A DNA stretch of 64,000 nt from Amoebophrya sp. A120 (GCA_905178155.1 CAJINV010000002.1:11348591-11412590), one strand, 5' to 3'. Positions 1-11,104 are shown, counted from the stretch's first letter. The notes: a model not told the origin generated them from the sequence alone. Numbers and translations are program-made.

Positions 1-88
1 AGGCCGAGGAGCCGAAAGGCCGAGGAGCCGAAAGGCCGAGGAGCCGAAAGGCCGAGGAGCCGAAAGGCCGAGGAGCCGAAAGGCCGAG
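1..88. repeat. 16-bp tandem repeat
   Basis: About five and a half copies of the unit AGGCCGAGGAGCCGAA. The unit is nearly complementary to the pyrimidine-rich repeat at 444-625, so this block and that one could pair across the intervening purine tract. Confidence 0.95.
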
Positions 89-443
89 AAAAGAGAAGAC
101 GGGAAATGCAAACAAAAGCCGGGAAAAGAAAAACGAAACCGAGAAAAGAGAAGCCGGGAAAAGAGAAACCGGGAAAAGGAAAACCGGGAATGGGAAAAGA
201 GAAACCGGGAAAAGGGAAATCGCGACAAGAGAAACCGGCGAAAGGGCAACCGGGAAAAGAGAAACCGGGGCGAGAGAAACCGAACCGACGAAAGAGAAAC
301 CGAGAAAAAAGAAATCGGAGAAAGAGAAACCGCGACAAGAGAAACCAAGAAAGAGAAGCCGAGAAAGCGAAACCGAAAAAAGGGAAGCCGAGGAAAGGAT
401 AACCGAGAAAGAGAAACCGAGAAAAAGGAAATCGGAGAAAGAG
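89..443. repeat. Purine-rich degenerate repeat
   Basis: G/A-rich sequence built on a loose unit like GAGAAACCGGGAAAA. It is open on the plus strand and would translate to a Lys/Gly/Pro/Arg string (98 residues, 106-402), but the composition follows directly from the repeat and there is no conserved motif. I treat it as non-coding simple sequence. Confidence 0.8.
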
Positions 444-625
444 AGGCTTCTCGGCCTTTCGGCCCCTTCTCGGCCTTTCGCCCCCTTCTCGGCCTTTCGG
501 CCCTTTCTCGGCCTTTCGGCCCCTTCTCGGCCTTTCGGCCCCTTCTCGGCCTTTCGGCCCCTTCTCTGCCTTTCGGCCCCTTGGCCTGTCGGTCGTTATT
601 CAGCCTTTCGGCCTCTCGGCTTCTC
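444..625. repeat. 19-bp pyrimidine-rich tandem repeat
   Basis: Tandem copies of TTCTCGGCCTTTCGGCCCC that decay toward 625. Each unit holds the palindrome GGCCGAAAGGCC or its complement and matches the reverse complement of the repeat at 1-88, so the two blocks form an inverted pair. Confidence 0.9.
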
Positions 626-817
626 GGGCTACTGCTTTCCTGATTCTCGTTGATCGACACACTGTGGCGACATAACCTGCCAACTTGTAATCAATAGCAG
701 TGCTGTTTCAAACAGAACTGCTCCACGGTGACCCGTCATCCGCCACCGCCAGTGATGGATCACAGAAAGATTGTCGGGGCGTGGTTGTTGGGAGGCAAAA
801 TCAAAAAAAACAAATTG

Positions 818-957
818 TTGGAGTACTTCAGTGCCATACAAGAGAGTTCCATCAACATCGCGCGTTTTCTTCATGGGATATTCGTAGTCCTGCGGGTATT
901 CATCTGCCGGATAGTATCGCTTCGCATACGGAACCACTTTATCCCACGCAAAAGCAC
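818..957 (-). CDS. Possible exon of an unknown gene
   Basis: A minus-strand open stretch reads like real protein (DSAFAWDKVVPYAKRYYPAD, then a Tyr/Pro/Asp-rich segment ending GTLLYGTEVLQ). It is preceded by an in-frame stop with a nearby AG, and followed by a T-rich run that looks intronic. No family was recognised and no start codon belongs to it, so if real it is an internal exon. Codon pattern and strand agree with the other genes here. From 958 to 1580 I see nothing coding. Confidence 0.3.
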
Positions 958-1580
958 TATCGTGTCACGCTCACGAAGCTACGAAAGCATTACAAACATA
1001 GTAATTTCTGCCAGCGCTTTTCGCTGCAGTAGAATGTTCGTTGGTAGTGTTTGATTTATCACGGAGCTTCTTGATCATCATCAGCATCCATTCCAACGCT
1101 AAGCAGCTTCATAGTAGTTTCGCGCATCTTTTAGTTGTCACCCGAAAGGAGCGAAACCCACACTGAGTCATGTCACTCCATACAACGGGCTAGCTTTCGC
1201 GAATAGACAACTTTTGCATTGCATAGCCGAGGTAGTGCTTGCATCGAGCGATCCACTTTTCTCGGAGCGCATCCTTTTCCGCTTGGCTTCGCTTCTTCGT
1301 CGCCTGGTTAAATGAATTAAGGAAACACATTGGTGGTTTCGTATTTATTAGTTGTCACGGTGATCGCACGGGTATACCACACCTCGAGCGCAAGCAGTGA
1401 AAAAATCATCAATCACGATGCTATCGTGTCGCTCTGGAGCTAATAAAAACGACAAAAAAATGCGACTGTGCGTGCGCTTGTGCAAGTTGCAAAAATTCAC
1501 TTTTTTCCACCATAGCGTCGTATTTCGCGTGAATGACGACGCTATGCTGGACGCGTAGTAATTGATATTTCTTTAAAAAA

Positions 1581-1940
1581 CTAATATATTTCTTGAACGA
1601 CGCAAACTACTGAAACGCCTTTTTTTTTCTTTGCCGCGGCTTCTTGCAATTTCGCTTCTCGAAATTTTCGAAAATTGTCCTGGAGTGATCCTGCATTTGA
1701 AAAAAAATCATCCTGCACTTGTACATCAGGCGACGCAACAGGAGCCGGCATCTTGATTGTGCGCGCCTTACAGTCAACGTACAAAACCAATGCAACCACT
1801 GCCGTGTCTCTTCCTATTTTTTTGATACAGAGCCTTACTATCCGACGAGGTTCGAAGATCTTTAGATACTTGTTTTGCCCTTCCCTTTGCCTCCGCGTCC
1901 GTCCTCCAGAGGTTTCCTCTGAATTAGTATTTGCTACCAC
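1581..1940 (-). CDS. Hypothetical protein (119-residue frame)
   Basis: The frame opens at a GTG, so it is more likely an internal exon than a complete gene; a TAG acceptor lies just upstream. The later half (KMPAPVASPDVQVQDDFFSN, then NFRKFREAKLQEAAAKKKK) is hydrophilic, probably helical and ends in a lysine run. A GTAGTT donor follows the lysines, so the last residues before the stop may be intron. No family was recognised. 1941-2221 holds nothing clear. Confidence 0.35.
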   Translation of the reverse strand: MVANTNSEETSGGRTRRQREGQNKYLKIFEPRRIVRLCIKKIGRDTAVVALVLYVDCKARTIKMPAPVASPDVQVQDDFFSNAGSLQDNFRKFREAKLQEAAAKKKKGVSVVCVVQEIY

Positions 1941-2221
1941 TACTACAAGAACCAGGCTGCAGGAGGACGTTTTAGTTTCATTTTGTATCCCTTTCGTTTT
2001 GTATTTGATTTCTCATCCCAAGATCATCTTCTGTGGCCACTTTGACAAATAAATTTAAACTACTTACTGTCACTCACGCTCCTTGCACCACCTCATTCTT
2101 TCAGTAAAGAAACCACAGAACACACAACAGAGTCGATGCGGAAGCAACCACCTTGTGCGTAAAAAAATTTGACAATGACATTGACAGTTCCTTGCTAAAT
2201 CTATTGACTCCACCAGCATGG

Positions 2222-2443
2222 TCAATCATACATTGCACGCGCAAAAAGGTCCACGACGCAGGCCGACAGAAAATCTGTCCACTGCTGGACGTGAGCAGGG
2301 GTTTTTATTGTTGCGTACTCAAATCTTCCATGTGGTGCCGATAGATCTGAGTCTGACTCGGCAGCGTTCTGGTTCTTCAACGCCTGCTCTTGCACCTCCA
2401 CATCATGGTGCTCGCGCTGGTCGAGGAAGCTGACACAGCACAA
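2222..2443 (-). CDS. Possible exon downstream of the RING gene
   Basis: A minus-strand open stretch of 73 codons, hydrophilic at first (HHDVEVQEQALKNQNAAESD) and ending in a more hydrophobic segment before the stop. It lies about 80 bp beyond the RING gene's stop. Nothing identifies it; it may be an exon of a separate small gene or 3' flank that happens to be open. Confidence 0.22.
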   Translation of the reverse strand: MCCVSFLDQREHHDVEVQEQALKNQNAAESDSDLSAPHGRFEYATIKTPAHVQQWTDFLSACVVDLFARAMYD

Positions 2444-2520
2444 GTGCTAGTGCACACAACGAACTCGCAGCCAGTTGTAACAGTATGACTTTTAACCCGG
2501 CGAAGCAACAGTTTTCCCTA

Positions 2521-5500
2521 CTAGATGTAGCAGGGCTCCACGTACTTGTGGCAACGCTGGTTGCAAAGTGGACACCTGGGAGCGCGCAGCTGGAAGAAAC
2601 AGTCCTTGCAGAGCGAAATGTGGTTGCAGGGGAGCAGCAACACGCTTTTTTTCTGGTCCAGACACGCGCAGCAAAGCGTTTCCAGGGGCGGTCCGGACTC
2701 GGGATGGTAGTTCTGCATGCGCTATCAAATGTAAAAATGTCTGGGTCTGGAAGATTGCGAGATTTGTCATGCATATTTCGGATCACGCAAATGGCGTCTG
2801 ATGTAGGCAAAAGCATCACAGGTTTTGCGCACGCCTCATGATGCGTGTCCCGCATGAGAAACTTCCTACTTGCGTGCCAAGAAATGGACAGCTTTTGGCG
2901 CTCATGCAACACAAGTTTTTGTGTGTTTCAGAGTTTGCATCACAAGTTCCAACCCTCCCAGACCCAGACATTTTTACATTTGATATGCGCTCCACAAGGT
3001 GTTGCAGGTTCCGTACCTGGATGGCGCGCCCGGTATGGATGTGTCAGGTTTGAAATCGTCAGAGTTGAAATAGTTTGTCATGCATAAAATGGATGCCAGT
3101 TGGAGCCCAGTTTTCAAGTGGCGCATGACAAGTTTTGGCGGTGCCTAAATCCAGTTTGTAATGCTGTTTGGGTAAGAAAGACGCGTTTTGTCATGCTACT
3201 TTGGCAGCTCTATTTCTGCCCCTCAACAGGCTTGCAATCTGCCTCCCTTGCCGACTCTGCAAGACAGGCACTTTGTGGGTTGCATTTTATGCATCGCAAA
3301 TTATTTCAACTTTGACGATTTCAATCCTGACGCTTCCATACCCGGACTCCGGCGCGTACTCGATCCAGACGTAGGTGAGCAGAAAGGTAACAAGCACCAC
3401 CAACAAGGCGCGCCCCAGCGTCCATCCGCTCCAGAGTACAGCCCGCAAATTTTCGGCGCTAGGTAAAAGCACGAACGAAGGACGAGAGGCTTTAGAAGCA
3501 TTGGTCTGGAGCTGGTGCACCTGTTTCGATGAGGTCGTCCCTGCGCTCGCTCGGCTCGCTAGATGCGCTGCTGTTGCCGAGGAGGACGGAGACGGCGACC
3601 TCCATGACCACATCAATCCACCGTCAGTGAACACGTCGTCAATGTCGCCTTCCGTTTGCCCCCGCGCAAACACTTCCTCTTCTACGTATAATGCGGAGGG
3701 GAAAAACGTCGTGTGACAATACCCCCGGAGTTTGGTGTCGTGCAGGTGGCGGAAGGTGTCCTGGAGGTAAGACATGCCGCGTGAGGAGATGTAAAAAGGA
3801 AAGTACAGAACAAAGTAGAAAGTGACCAGAATGAGCACCAGGCGTGCAACCAGTTCTGCGGGGGTTGTCTTTTTGGGTAGATGTGGAAGTTCTGGCTCTA
3901 CTACTTCCACCGAAGTAGACCTGCTCGTTCCCCGATGAACTTCCGCCAGCTCGACGACCAGCTCGTCCACTGATGCAGGAGCAAGAACTTCTGCACAAAC
4001 AAGGTCTTCTACTTCCGCAGTTCTTAATACTATCTGACCTTCGTCCCTTGTCGTTGTTTGGCGACCGGTCGGAGTTGGCAATATTACCTCGTAGTTCTCT
4101 GGTGTAGTCCTGGAACAAGTCAATGCTCGCTCGCGCAAAGCTGCGCTGGCTCGCGCGCCGTTCATTTCGTCTGCTCGCGACCTGGCGGCCGTTGTATCCG
4201 TTTCGGTAGTTTCCCGCCCCTGTAACTCGTGGTGGTGGATCGCTGCAGCGCGCAGCTCGTCGTTGGCCAAATCTTTTTCGTCTACTTCCCTTACAGTTAT
4301 TTCATCTCGCTCTGCTTGTAGCCCTTCTGCCACAACAAGAACGTCGGTCGTGCCATTCGTTCTTGTCCCTCTATTCTCGACGACGTCGTCCCGATTCGCG
4401 GCTACGGGCTTGCCTAGCTCCCGAAGCCTCTGCGCAAAATTGTACACTCCGAGGGCGAGCAACGCAACCACTATCCATCGTAGCCAAAACTGCACCACGC
4501 CGCGCAGCGCGACGGATGAAGTGAACGACCTTGATGTCGCGGTCAAGGCAGCTCCTGCGCCCGTGGTGCCACCACCTCCACCAGCCAAAGGGCCGGAAAA
4601 TAAGCCCACCAGAGGGAAACTTTGGTTCTGCAGCTCGAGGCACAGCAAAACAGCAACACAGACAGCACTCCATGTTCCGCTGACGACCAGTGACGGTTCG
4701 CGCAAATACCGAACGTACACCGGATACGCTTTTGTCAGGACACGCGGCGCGCCGTCTTTCCACAGGATGACGAGACTGGGAAAAACCAAATCCCTAAAAA
4801 ACCCGCACAGGAGCAACAGGAGCATCTTTACCACGTCAGCCAGGAATTCCTTACTCCGTTCCGGCAAAAGCTGCGCGCACACACGATCCAACTGTCGCAC
4901 GAATGCGTTATCGCAGAGTAGGTTCGAGAGGAGGCAAAACAGCCTCATCAGGTCAGGCGCATGCGACGGGTCTGCTCCTTGGTCCTCCTCGCGGCGGGGC
5001 GGGGGGCCGCTACGCTTATGATTGTCTGTTTTCTCTTTGTCGTCTGCATTATTGTCGGCACCACCATCATGTTTTTGTTTTTCAACATCTCGTTTTTGCG
5101 CGGGCAAATCTCTATCTTTAAGCGCGTCTACGACGCCGGTGCGGACAAAGGTACGTGACGATGAGGAGCTCGAGGAGGACGAAGACGACCCAGTGTCCTC
5201 GACCAGGATTTGGTCCGTAATGTTGTCTAACATGCCGTTGTAATGATGCCGGTATTCTTCTTGTTCACCTCGGCGTGCGGCCGTACCTCGTCTCCCGCTG
5301 GAGCTGGACTTGATTGTGTTCTGTGCAACTGTCTGGTGCTGGTTGCTCCTTGTATCGGTACTAAGGTAAGTTGTCGGCCGGTCAACAGCTTCGCCACCTT
5401 CATCCGGTGCTGCAGGCGCCTGAAAATCCTGGTGAGGACTCTCGTCCGGTGCCATGTCTGCCATCTTCGCACTTTTCCGTTCTCTCCTCGCGGGAGCACC

Positions 5501-5632
5501 AAGCAGCCCCTGCTGGGCGGCCTGCGTGGACGAAGAGGAATCGCGGACAGAGCTTGCGATTGCGGTCTGGCGCTGGCGAACACCGGCGAAGAAAGCAAAA
5601 TCCGCTGTTGTATCTTCCTGCTCACTAGTCAT
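2521..5632 (-). CDS. Multi-pass membrane RING-type E3 ubiquitin ligase
   Basis: Three exons (5632-3341, 3028-2986, 2717-2521) are separated by two introners. Removing each element plus one copy of its 5-bp duplication gives one frame of 843 residues. The N-terminal ~250 residues are Ser/Gln/charged and probably disordered. Several hydrophobic segments follow (around FFRDLVFPSLVILW, VVSGTWSAVCVAVLLCLEL, LRWIVVALLALGVYNF, LVLILVTFYFVLYFPFYI, ALLVVLVTFLLTYVWI), with a disordered, acidic loop among them. The last 65 residues are a C3HC4 RING (CCACLDQKKS, CNHISLCKDC, CPLCN). A C-terminal RING after membrane spans recalls the MUL1/SPL class of organelle E3 ligases; that comparison is inference. ATG at 5632 is chosen because upstream in-frame codons are only TTG. 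Ubiquitin transfer by RING proteins is known for the family. Confidence 0.85.
2723..2985. mobile_element. Introner, family A (copy 1)
   Basis: 263 bp with terminal inverted repeats TATCAAATGTAAAAATGTCT and its complement. The 5-bp target duplication TGCGC sits at 2718-2722 and 2986-2990. It separates the second and RING exons of the membrane ligase. Removing the element plus one duplication restores the frame exactly; no GT-AG or GC-AG boundary is possible within the duplication wobble. Confidence 0.93.
3034..3340. mobile_element. Introner, family B (copy 1)
   Basis: 307 bp with termini TATGGATGTGTCAGG and CCTGACGCTTCCATA. The target duplication CCCGG lies at 3029-3033 and 3341-3345. It falls just after the last membrane segment of the RING ligase. 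A GT can be drawn at its start, but the matching end is GG, so it is not a GT-AG intron. Confidence 0.93.
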
Positions 5633-7275
5633 GGCGACCCGCAATATTGATGATCTTCTAGTGTACGACCGACACCGACATGAGGATCGAACTTACTTGT
5701 CATCCAAAACCAGAATCATTTTTGCAGCACTGACTTCCACTTCTATCAATACAACACTTACGGTTACGCTTACGCCAGGGCTAGGCATTTGACTTTCAGC
5801 GAAAAATAAAAGGGTCGTAACAACTCCGATTTTTTCCAACTCGACGTCAGGAAAAAAAGATGATCTTCGAGTCGCTGCTAATATCCAACGTGAAAACCTG
5901 GCTTGTTCTTCTGGGGATCAACATTCATAGATTAATCAAGGGGACCTGTAATATGTGTTGATGAAAACGAGATTGATTCCTCACGACTCCTGCACCAGCT
6001 ATCAATTCATATTAGGCGAGTGGCCGTGGTGCGTGTTTGCAGTTGGAATAAGTCGCAACCTCTACTTAAAGGCACGACCATAAAGTTGTTCGACACCACC
6101 TTCGATAGCTCGACATCACAAAGTAACGATAACGAGAAATCCATAGATATGGATTGATAGAAGACTGACCGCTGACAAACCCTAGCTTCTCCTCGAAATC
6201 AAAAAAAACTCTCACGCATGTTGCTACATACAAATCAATGAACTATACTCGACCGCTGGTCAAAACATAAACAAAAAAACGGATCGAGAACGACACTGGA
6301 ATCTTGGAACGTGCGTCAGGTAGGGTGTACGATGAATGTCATACGAACGTCAGCAGAGGAAGCGAGAACGATAGATTTTGGAATGTTGCGAATGGGAATG
6401 CATCGCATTCCACAGTGGATATCCGCGGTTAAACGCAAAATTTTGTACGACGTGATCACTTTCAAGCTGGTCGTGGTTCTCCAGAGGGTGAAATATGTTG
6501 ACCAACGCGCAGATCTGGGAACAGAGTGGTCTAGCATCTCACAAAAGTCAGGCGGAAAAAATCCATGGCCGCAAGACCGACTGGATGCTATACGTATGTA
6601 TGATGCCGCGGAGTATAAGTGCTTCACTCGTCTTGCATGGTCATGTCACCAAAAAGCTATGTTCTTGTTCGTGAATCCTGTGCACATAATGTAGATTCTT
6701 TTGCGTGATCTGTTAGTACGCTCCTTGAGCTCCTTTTCGTGAGCGTTCTAGCGGACATGCACGCTTGTCTTAGCGGTGTGCAACCTACTTCAGTGTCGTT
6801 GTAATTGAAAACTAACTGTTTATGATTGGTTCAGAATACGAAAAAAAATGAAAATGTTGAAGCAGAAAATAAAAATCAAAAAAAATCCGTGGAAAAGTTA
6901 GTGGAAAAAACAAAAACAAAGGAGAAATAAAAAGATTGCAAAGTGTAAACTGAGGCAGAAAAGGTCGCAAAGCATTAGCTTAAGATTGCGGGGAGGGGAT
7001 AAAAAGCATGCGCAACTCGTAGTGTCATCCGACTACATGAATGCCAGTCTCTGAATTCTGCTTTCCGTTCTTATTTGCCACGTGATACCTACTACACTTC
7101 AGGCACAATGATCGTAGAAAATTTCCACGTTGAAACTGAGCAGGTACTAAAACACTGTAAGAGTGGTGCAGCATGATGGGGATTGGGGAATCTTAAATTA
7201 TAGATAATTACTGTTTTTGTCACGATTACACGACGGGGGCTGTAGCACTCTATCGTTATCTCGAGGCGCTTATCA
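5633..7275. other. Intergenic, AT-rich
   Basis: Upstream flank of the RING gene and downstream flank of the C2 gene. A 127-codon plus-strand frame (6311-6694) is open and its opposite strand is open too. It has no recognisable motif, is the only plus-strand candidate in its neighbourhood, and I do not count it as a gene. 6835-6960 is A-rich low complexity. Confidence 0.6.
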
Positions 7276-9021
7276 TCAGTCGAGCATGTGGTTTTGGAAG
7301 ACGCCTCTCCTCGGTCCGCCTCCCGGCAAAACGATAACGTTTCCCCCGCGCGTCAATTCCAGGAGTTCTGCTACGCCCCGGCGCACGTCGCGCACGTCCT
7401 CGCGGATCCGGATAATGTCGTACTCAATGGTAGAATTATTCTGTCCGCGGCTGTCGAGCGAGTTGCGGCCCGCAAGCGCGAGCGTGTTGCCGCGATTTCT
7501 GCTAGCACTTGGCGACCTATTCGAGGGGTAAAGATCATGGTCGTCGAAGGGGTCGTTCATATCTCCTCCGGAATGTGCATGTTGATGTTGCGACGCGCCG
7601 TGAAGATGATGTTGTTGATTATGCATCCTGCTGGGCGCGGAGTTGCTGACCAGGCCAGGTATGATCTTCTTGTTCACAGTCATCATCAGTTCGGACAGCT
7701 GTTTTCTGGTTTCCTGCAGCTCCCTCTCGATGGTGCCCATATCTGCGGCGGCCGTGCCGCTGCCGCCGTACAGCGGGTTCGGTAAGGATGCGTCTAGCGC
7801 TCCCGCTGCGCCCCCTCCGCCAATGCCGCCAGACGAGGCTATTCGCTTCATTTCTTTTCTCGTGTTCTGCAGCTCCGCGCGCAGGGATTCCAGCAGTTCC
7901 GCGTTGCTGTTACCCTGCTGCTCGTGGAGCACCTGCCGCATCACCTGGGCCATCTGCTCTTCGTCGAGCGAGATGGTCATGTTGCTGCCACCCATCATGT
8001 TGCCCATCAGCGGGGTGCCGGGCGGGATCTGGCTGCCGCCCATCACGGGCACCAGCTGCAGGTCGCCGCTTTCGCTGGTGCCCTGTTTTCGCAACCCAGA
8101 GGTTCTTTGCCCCGACGGGGTCCCCACCGGCGCGCCGAGCGGCAGCGCCGCCGCGGCACTCGCGGCGCCCCCCTTCGCGGGCGGCGCGAAGGACTCCGCA
8201 CCGAGGACGGGGCTGCCGGGCAGCATGGAGGAGGATCGCTTCAGCTTCTTCGCCTCCTCCTTCTCGATGTCCTCCTGGCTTTTCCAGAAAAAGTCGAAAC
8301 TGACCTCCTCGTTCCACACCGGGTTCACGTCGTCGTGCATGGTCTTCGTGCGCTCGTTGATGTGCTCCAGCTTGATGTCGCCCGAGCTGGGCACCTTGGG
8401 CCAGACCGAGACGTTGGCGTGCGGACTGGCGATCATCTCGCCGAGAAACTCGTCCGATTCGTGCGCCGGGTACAAGTACCTCGCCCGGATGATCTTCACC
8501 GTCAAGTTCCCCGGGTGGAAGGTGTGCCCGCCGTGCTTGATGGCGGGGAGCCCGGTCTCCTGCTGGTTGAAGGGGGTCCACTTCAGTTCCACCTCGATGC
8601 TGCCCTGCGCGTTCAGCTGCTTCTCCATGCCCGATTTCACCACCTTCATGATGTTGTTCTGCAGGGGGGCCTCGATTTTCCCGTGAAAGTGATTGATGTC
8701 GAACTCCACGGGGGCGAGCTTCAACTTCTTGCTATCGCGGACGTTCGCCTGGGTCGACCGTCCGCTGGTATCGTAACTCTGCTCCGAACCGTCGCGGTTC
8801 CGGGCCCGCGCCCGCAGACTGCGCAGGCCCTCCTTCTCGGCCTTCTCGATGGCGTCCCAGTTCTTCCCGATCAAGTCAAACTCTAGCAAAACCTCGCCCA
8901 AGAACAGGAACTCCCCCAGCACATTTTCGTCATACACCTCGATCTGGATGCGCCGCAGCAGGGCTTCCGGCTCCTCAAACTGCATCACATTCTCGACCTG
9001 AAGATTCATTATCATTCCCAT
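7276..9021 (-). CDS. C2-domain protein with C-terminal coiled coil (5' end uncertain)
   Basis: A 581-codon frame. The first ~50 residues resemble the second half of a C2 domain (RRIQIEVYDENVLGEFLFLG), so the true protein probably starts in an upstream exon; ATCTTCAG just before the C2 part is a possible acceptor and the ATG at 9021 may be incidental. A second C2 domain lies at about residues 165-260 (NLTVKIIRARYLYPAHESDE, later NPVWNEEVSFDFFW). Then comes a Gly/Ser/Met-rich linker, a charged helix (LRAELQNTRKEMKRI), a second one (IERELQETRKQLSELMMTV), a His-rich stretch and a final helix (IREDVRDVRRGVAELLELTR). C2 domains bind phospholipids, often with Ca2+. A link to the K+ channel upstream on the same strand is possible but unproven. 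Confidence 0.75.
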   Translation of the reverse strand: MGMIMNLQVENVMQFEEPEALLRRIQIEVYDENVLGEFLFLGEVLLEFDLIGKNWDAIEKAEKEGLRSLRARARNRDGSEQSYDTSGRSTQANVRDSKKLKLAPVEFDINHFHGKIEAPLQNNIMKVVKSGMEKQLNAQGSIEVELKWTPFNQQETGLPAIKHGGHTFHPGNLTVKIIRARYLYPAHESDEFLGEMIASPHANVSVWPKVPSSGDIKLEHINERTKTMHDDVNPVWNEEVSFDFFWKSQEDIEKEEAKKLKRSSSMLPGSPVLGAESFAPPAKGGAASAAAALPLGAPVGTPSGQRTSGLRKQGTSESGDLQLVPVMGGSQIPPGTPLMGNMMGGSNMTISLDEEQMAQVMRQVLHEQQGNSNAELLESLRAELQNTRKEMKRIASSGGIGGGGAAGALDASLPNPLYGGSGTAAADMGTIERELQETRKQLSELMMTVNKKIIPGLVSNSAPSRMHNQQHHLHGASQHQHAHSGGDMNDPFDDHDLYPSNRSPSASRNRGNTLALAGRNSLDSRGQNNSTIEYDIIRIREDVRDVRRGVAELLELTRGGNVIVLPGGGPRRGVFQNHMLD

Positions 9022-9249
9022 TCGTTCGAGGGAGGACGTTGTTTCAAAATCGTTCTGATTTTCGTTTTCTCTAAGTGCCGGCGGCGAGTTGAGTTCTAGT
9101 AAACGAAGTCAAAGGGGCCGGGGGTCGAAGATGACAGCGACCCGCCGAACCCGACCATTTTTACGCGACGAGTGAATGCATTACGCCTTCCAGGAGCACA
9201 CCCGGACCCGGAGCCAGCGAAATAACAAAAAAATTTACTGAAAAGGCGA

Positions 9250-10420
9250 CGGGGGGGATCTGTCTGCCTCACACTTTTTCAAAACTTTCAAAAAACTTTC
9301 CGCGATCTGTTTCCCGTCCTAAAATCATTCGCCCAATTTGGGGCGGGGAAAAGACCGCAACAGTCACACGGGCTGCGCGCTGCCAACACATGGCGCAAGA
9401 GGGTAGGAAGGTTGCCACGCTAACCGTCGCGCGCCCTGTGCTATGACAAGGCCCGCCTCCCGGGCGGCGCGGCGCAGGGTCCACCGGCCGCGGGGCCTCT
9501 CCTTTCCTCTCGGTCGTGGACCACATGAGAGGGGTCTCTCGGGTATTGCCAATCCTGCATCGCCCAGACAAAACAATCCCGGCCAAGGAACGAACATCCA
9601 CAGCGGAGCCCGGCGCCGTGATGGCCCCCCCGGGTGCTGCCAAGTGTGCAAAAAAAGAAACCGCGCAACCTCGCTCGGGCAACCCTCTATGGGTCCTGCG
9701 ACAGGTGCCGCACCTCGAAGGGTGGTAGACCCCGCCAAACCCCACACACCCGACGCAATGGCCCCCGAGAGCGCCAACAATTTCCCACAAAAAAAAGCCC
9801 CTGAACTTCGTGCACGCGAAGGTATGGCGCACGCACAGAAAAATGGGTACGCTCCAAGTTGGCCTCTCGCAACCTCGTGCACGCGACGGCACGGCCCTCC
9901 TGAGTGCCAGAAAAAAGACCCCGCCCAACTTCGTGCACGCGGTGCTATGACCCTTCTGGGTGAGGCAGGATTTTGCGAAAAAAAATCCCGCTTCAACTTC
10001 GTGCACGCGAAGGTATGGTCCACGGAACTGCCAAAAAGAGCGCGGCAGCTGGCCCATGGCCGAAATACTTTGAAAATACTTTGGAAAATACTTTGTGAAT
10101 ACTTTGCAAAACTGCCGGCCAACTGGCCGGCTGAGCGGCACCATACCTTCGCGTGCACGAAGTTAAGGGGCAGCCGAAAATGTCCGCTTTCAAAAGTATT
10201 TTGCGAAAGTATTTCGCCCCGGGAAAAGCTCGGGCCGGCCGGCGATCTGGCCCGAAGGCTGTGGTCGGGGGACCTCAGACGCCCGGTCACCAAAATGGCG
10301 CGCCCGGGATGCGTCATAGCGTCGTGTGCACGAGGAGAAAGGGGCAGAGGGCGCGCCCTCTCCAGCAAAGACCTGCGCCAAGGTCCTTGGCACCGAAGGC
10401 CTGGCCTTGAAGTCGCCCGG
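9250..10420. repeat. Degenerate dispersed repeat region
   Basis: GC-rich block in which AACTTCGTGCACGCGAAGGT recurs in variant form at about 9807, 9869, 9931, 9995 and, inverted, at 10143. Both strands stay open for hundreds of codons (for example 388 plus, 403 minus) because the repeat lacks stops. The translations are Arg/Ala/Pro/Cys-rich with no motif, so no gene is called. Confidence 0.7.
9995..10164. mobile_element. 170-bp terminal-inverted-repeat element (MITE-like)
   Basis: Perfect 25-bp inverted arms at 9995-10019 and 10140-10164, beginning AACTTCGTGCACGCGAAGG. The interior holds three variants of GAATACTTTG. No internal coding capacity. Single arms of the same sequence are scattered nearby, which suggests a family of non-autonomous elements or decayed copies. 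Confidence 0.6.
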
Positions 10421-10719
10421 ACGAGGCGCGCGCCTTTGCGCGCGCTCTTTGGCTGCGTCTGCCCTTTTGCAGCTAGGGCGCTGCTGCCAATCTCAGCGCT
10501 GTGGATTTTGCCTCTTTCCCTCGGGTTTTTGGAAATGGTTCCTGCTGCTCTACAGCAGGTTTTTTGGATACTCACCCGATTGGCGCAGACTAGTTTTTTT
10601 AGGCCATAGAGCCACGGCCGGAAAGTCGCTTGCTACGATCGGCCGCTGGATATGCAAAGTGCGAAAGCGAAAAATCTTTCCAAGTGGTGGAAACCGACGA
10701 CGCAATTTCCCAGCTTGAG

Positions 10720-10970
10720 GGCGGAGATCATAGTGCGGATTTTGAAATGCAGAAACAGTTTCTAGCCTCAGAATCAGAGTGCGTTTTTTGCAATGCAAGT
10801 CCAGTTCTCCAGCTGAAATCCGAGGTGTGATTTTTGAAATATAGCTGCACTTTTCGGCCGAAATTCGAGGCGTGTATTTTAAAATAAAAGCACAGCGCCC
10901 CGGCTGCAAATCGAGGCGTGTGTTTTGAAATACAGCAGCATTTTGCGGGCGCGATTTCAATATGCGAATT
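10720..10970. repeat. ~47-bp degenerate tandem repeat
   Basis: Four or five imperfect units around the core AAATCGAGGCGTGTGTTTTG, with starts near 10815, 10860 and 10907. The rest of 10421-11104 shows no gene. Confidence 0.6.
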
Positions 10971-11104
10971 TTCAAAAACGCAAAGTATTTTGAAGGTATT
11001 TTCGAAGTGTTAGACGAACAGAATAGCCCCCCCGTCTTGTCGGTAAAAAAAAATGATAAATTGAAATTCCCTTTTAGCATAATTTTAATTCACTCGAATG
11101 AGTA

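Noticed and set aside
106-402. 98-codon plus-strand frame rich in Lys/Gly/Pro/Arg
   Set aside because: Direct translation of a purine-rich simple repeat with no motif or start context.
6311-6694. 127-codon plus-strand protein
   Set aside because: Both strands are open, no motif, and orientation opposes every supported gene.
7643-8886. 347-, 320- and 223-codon frames overlapping the C2 gene
   Set aside because: Shadows of the C2-domain frame; only that frame shows C2 motifs.
9443-10609. 388-codon plus and 403-codon minus frames
   Set aside because: Both strands are open over the same repeats, and neither has domain-like sequence.
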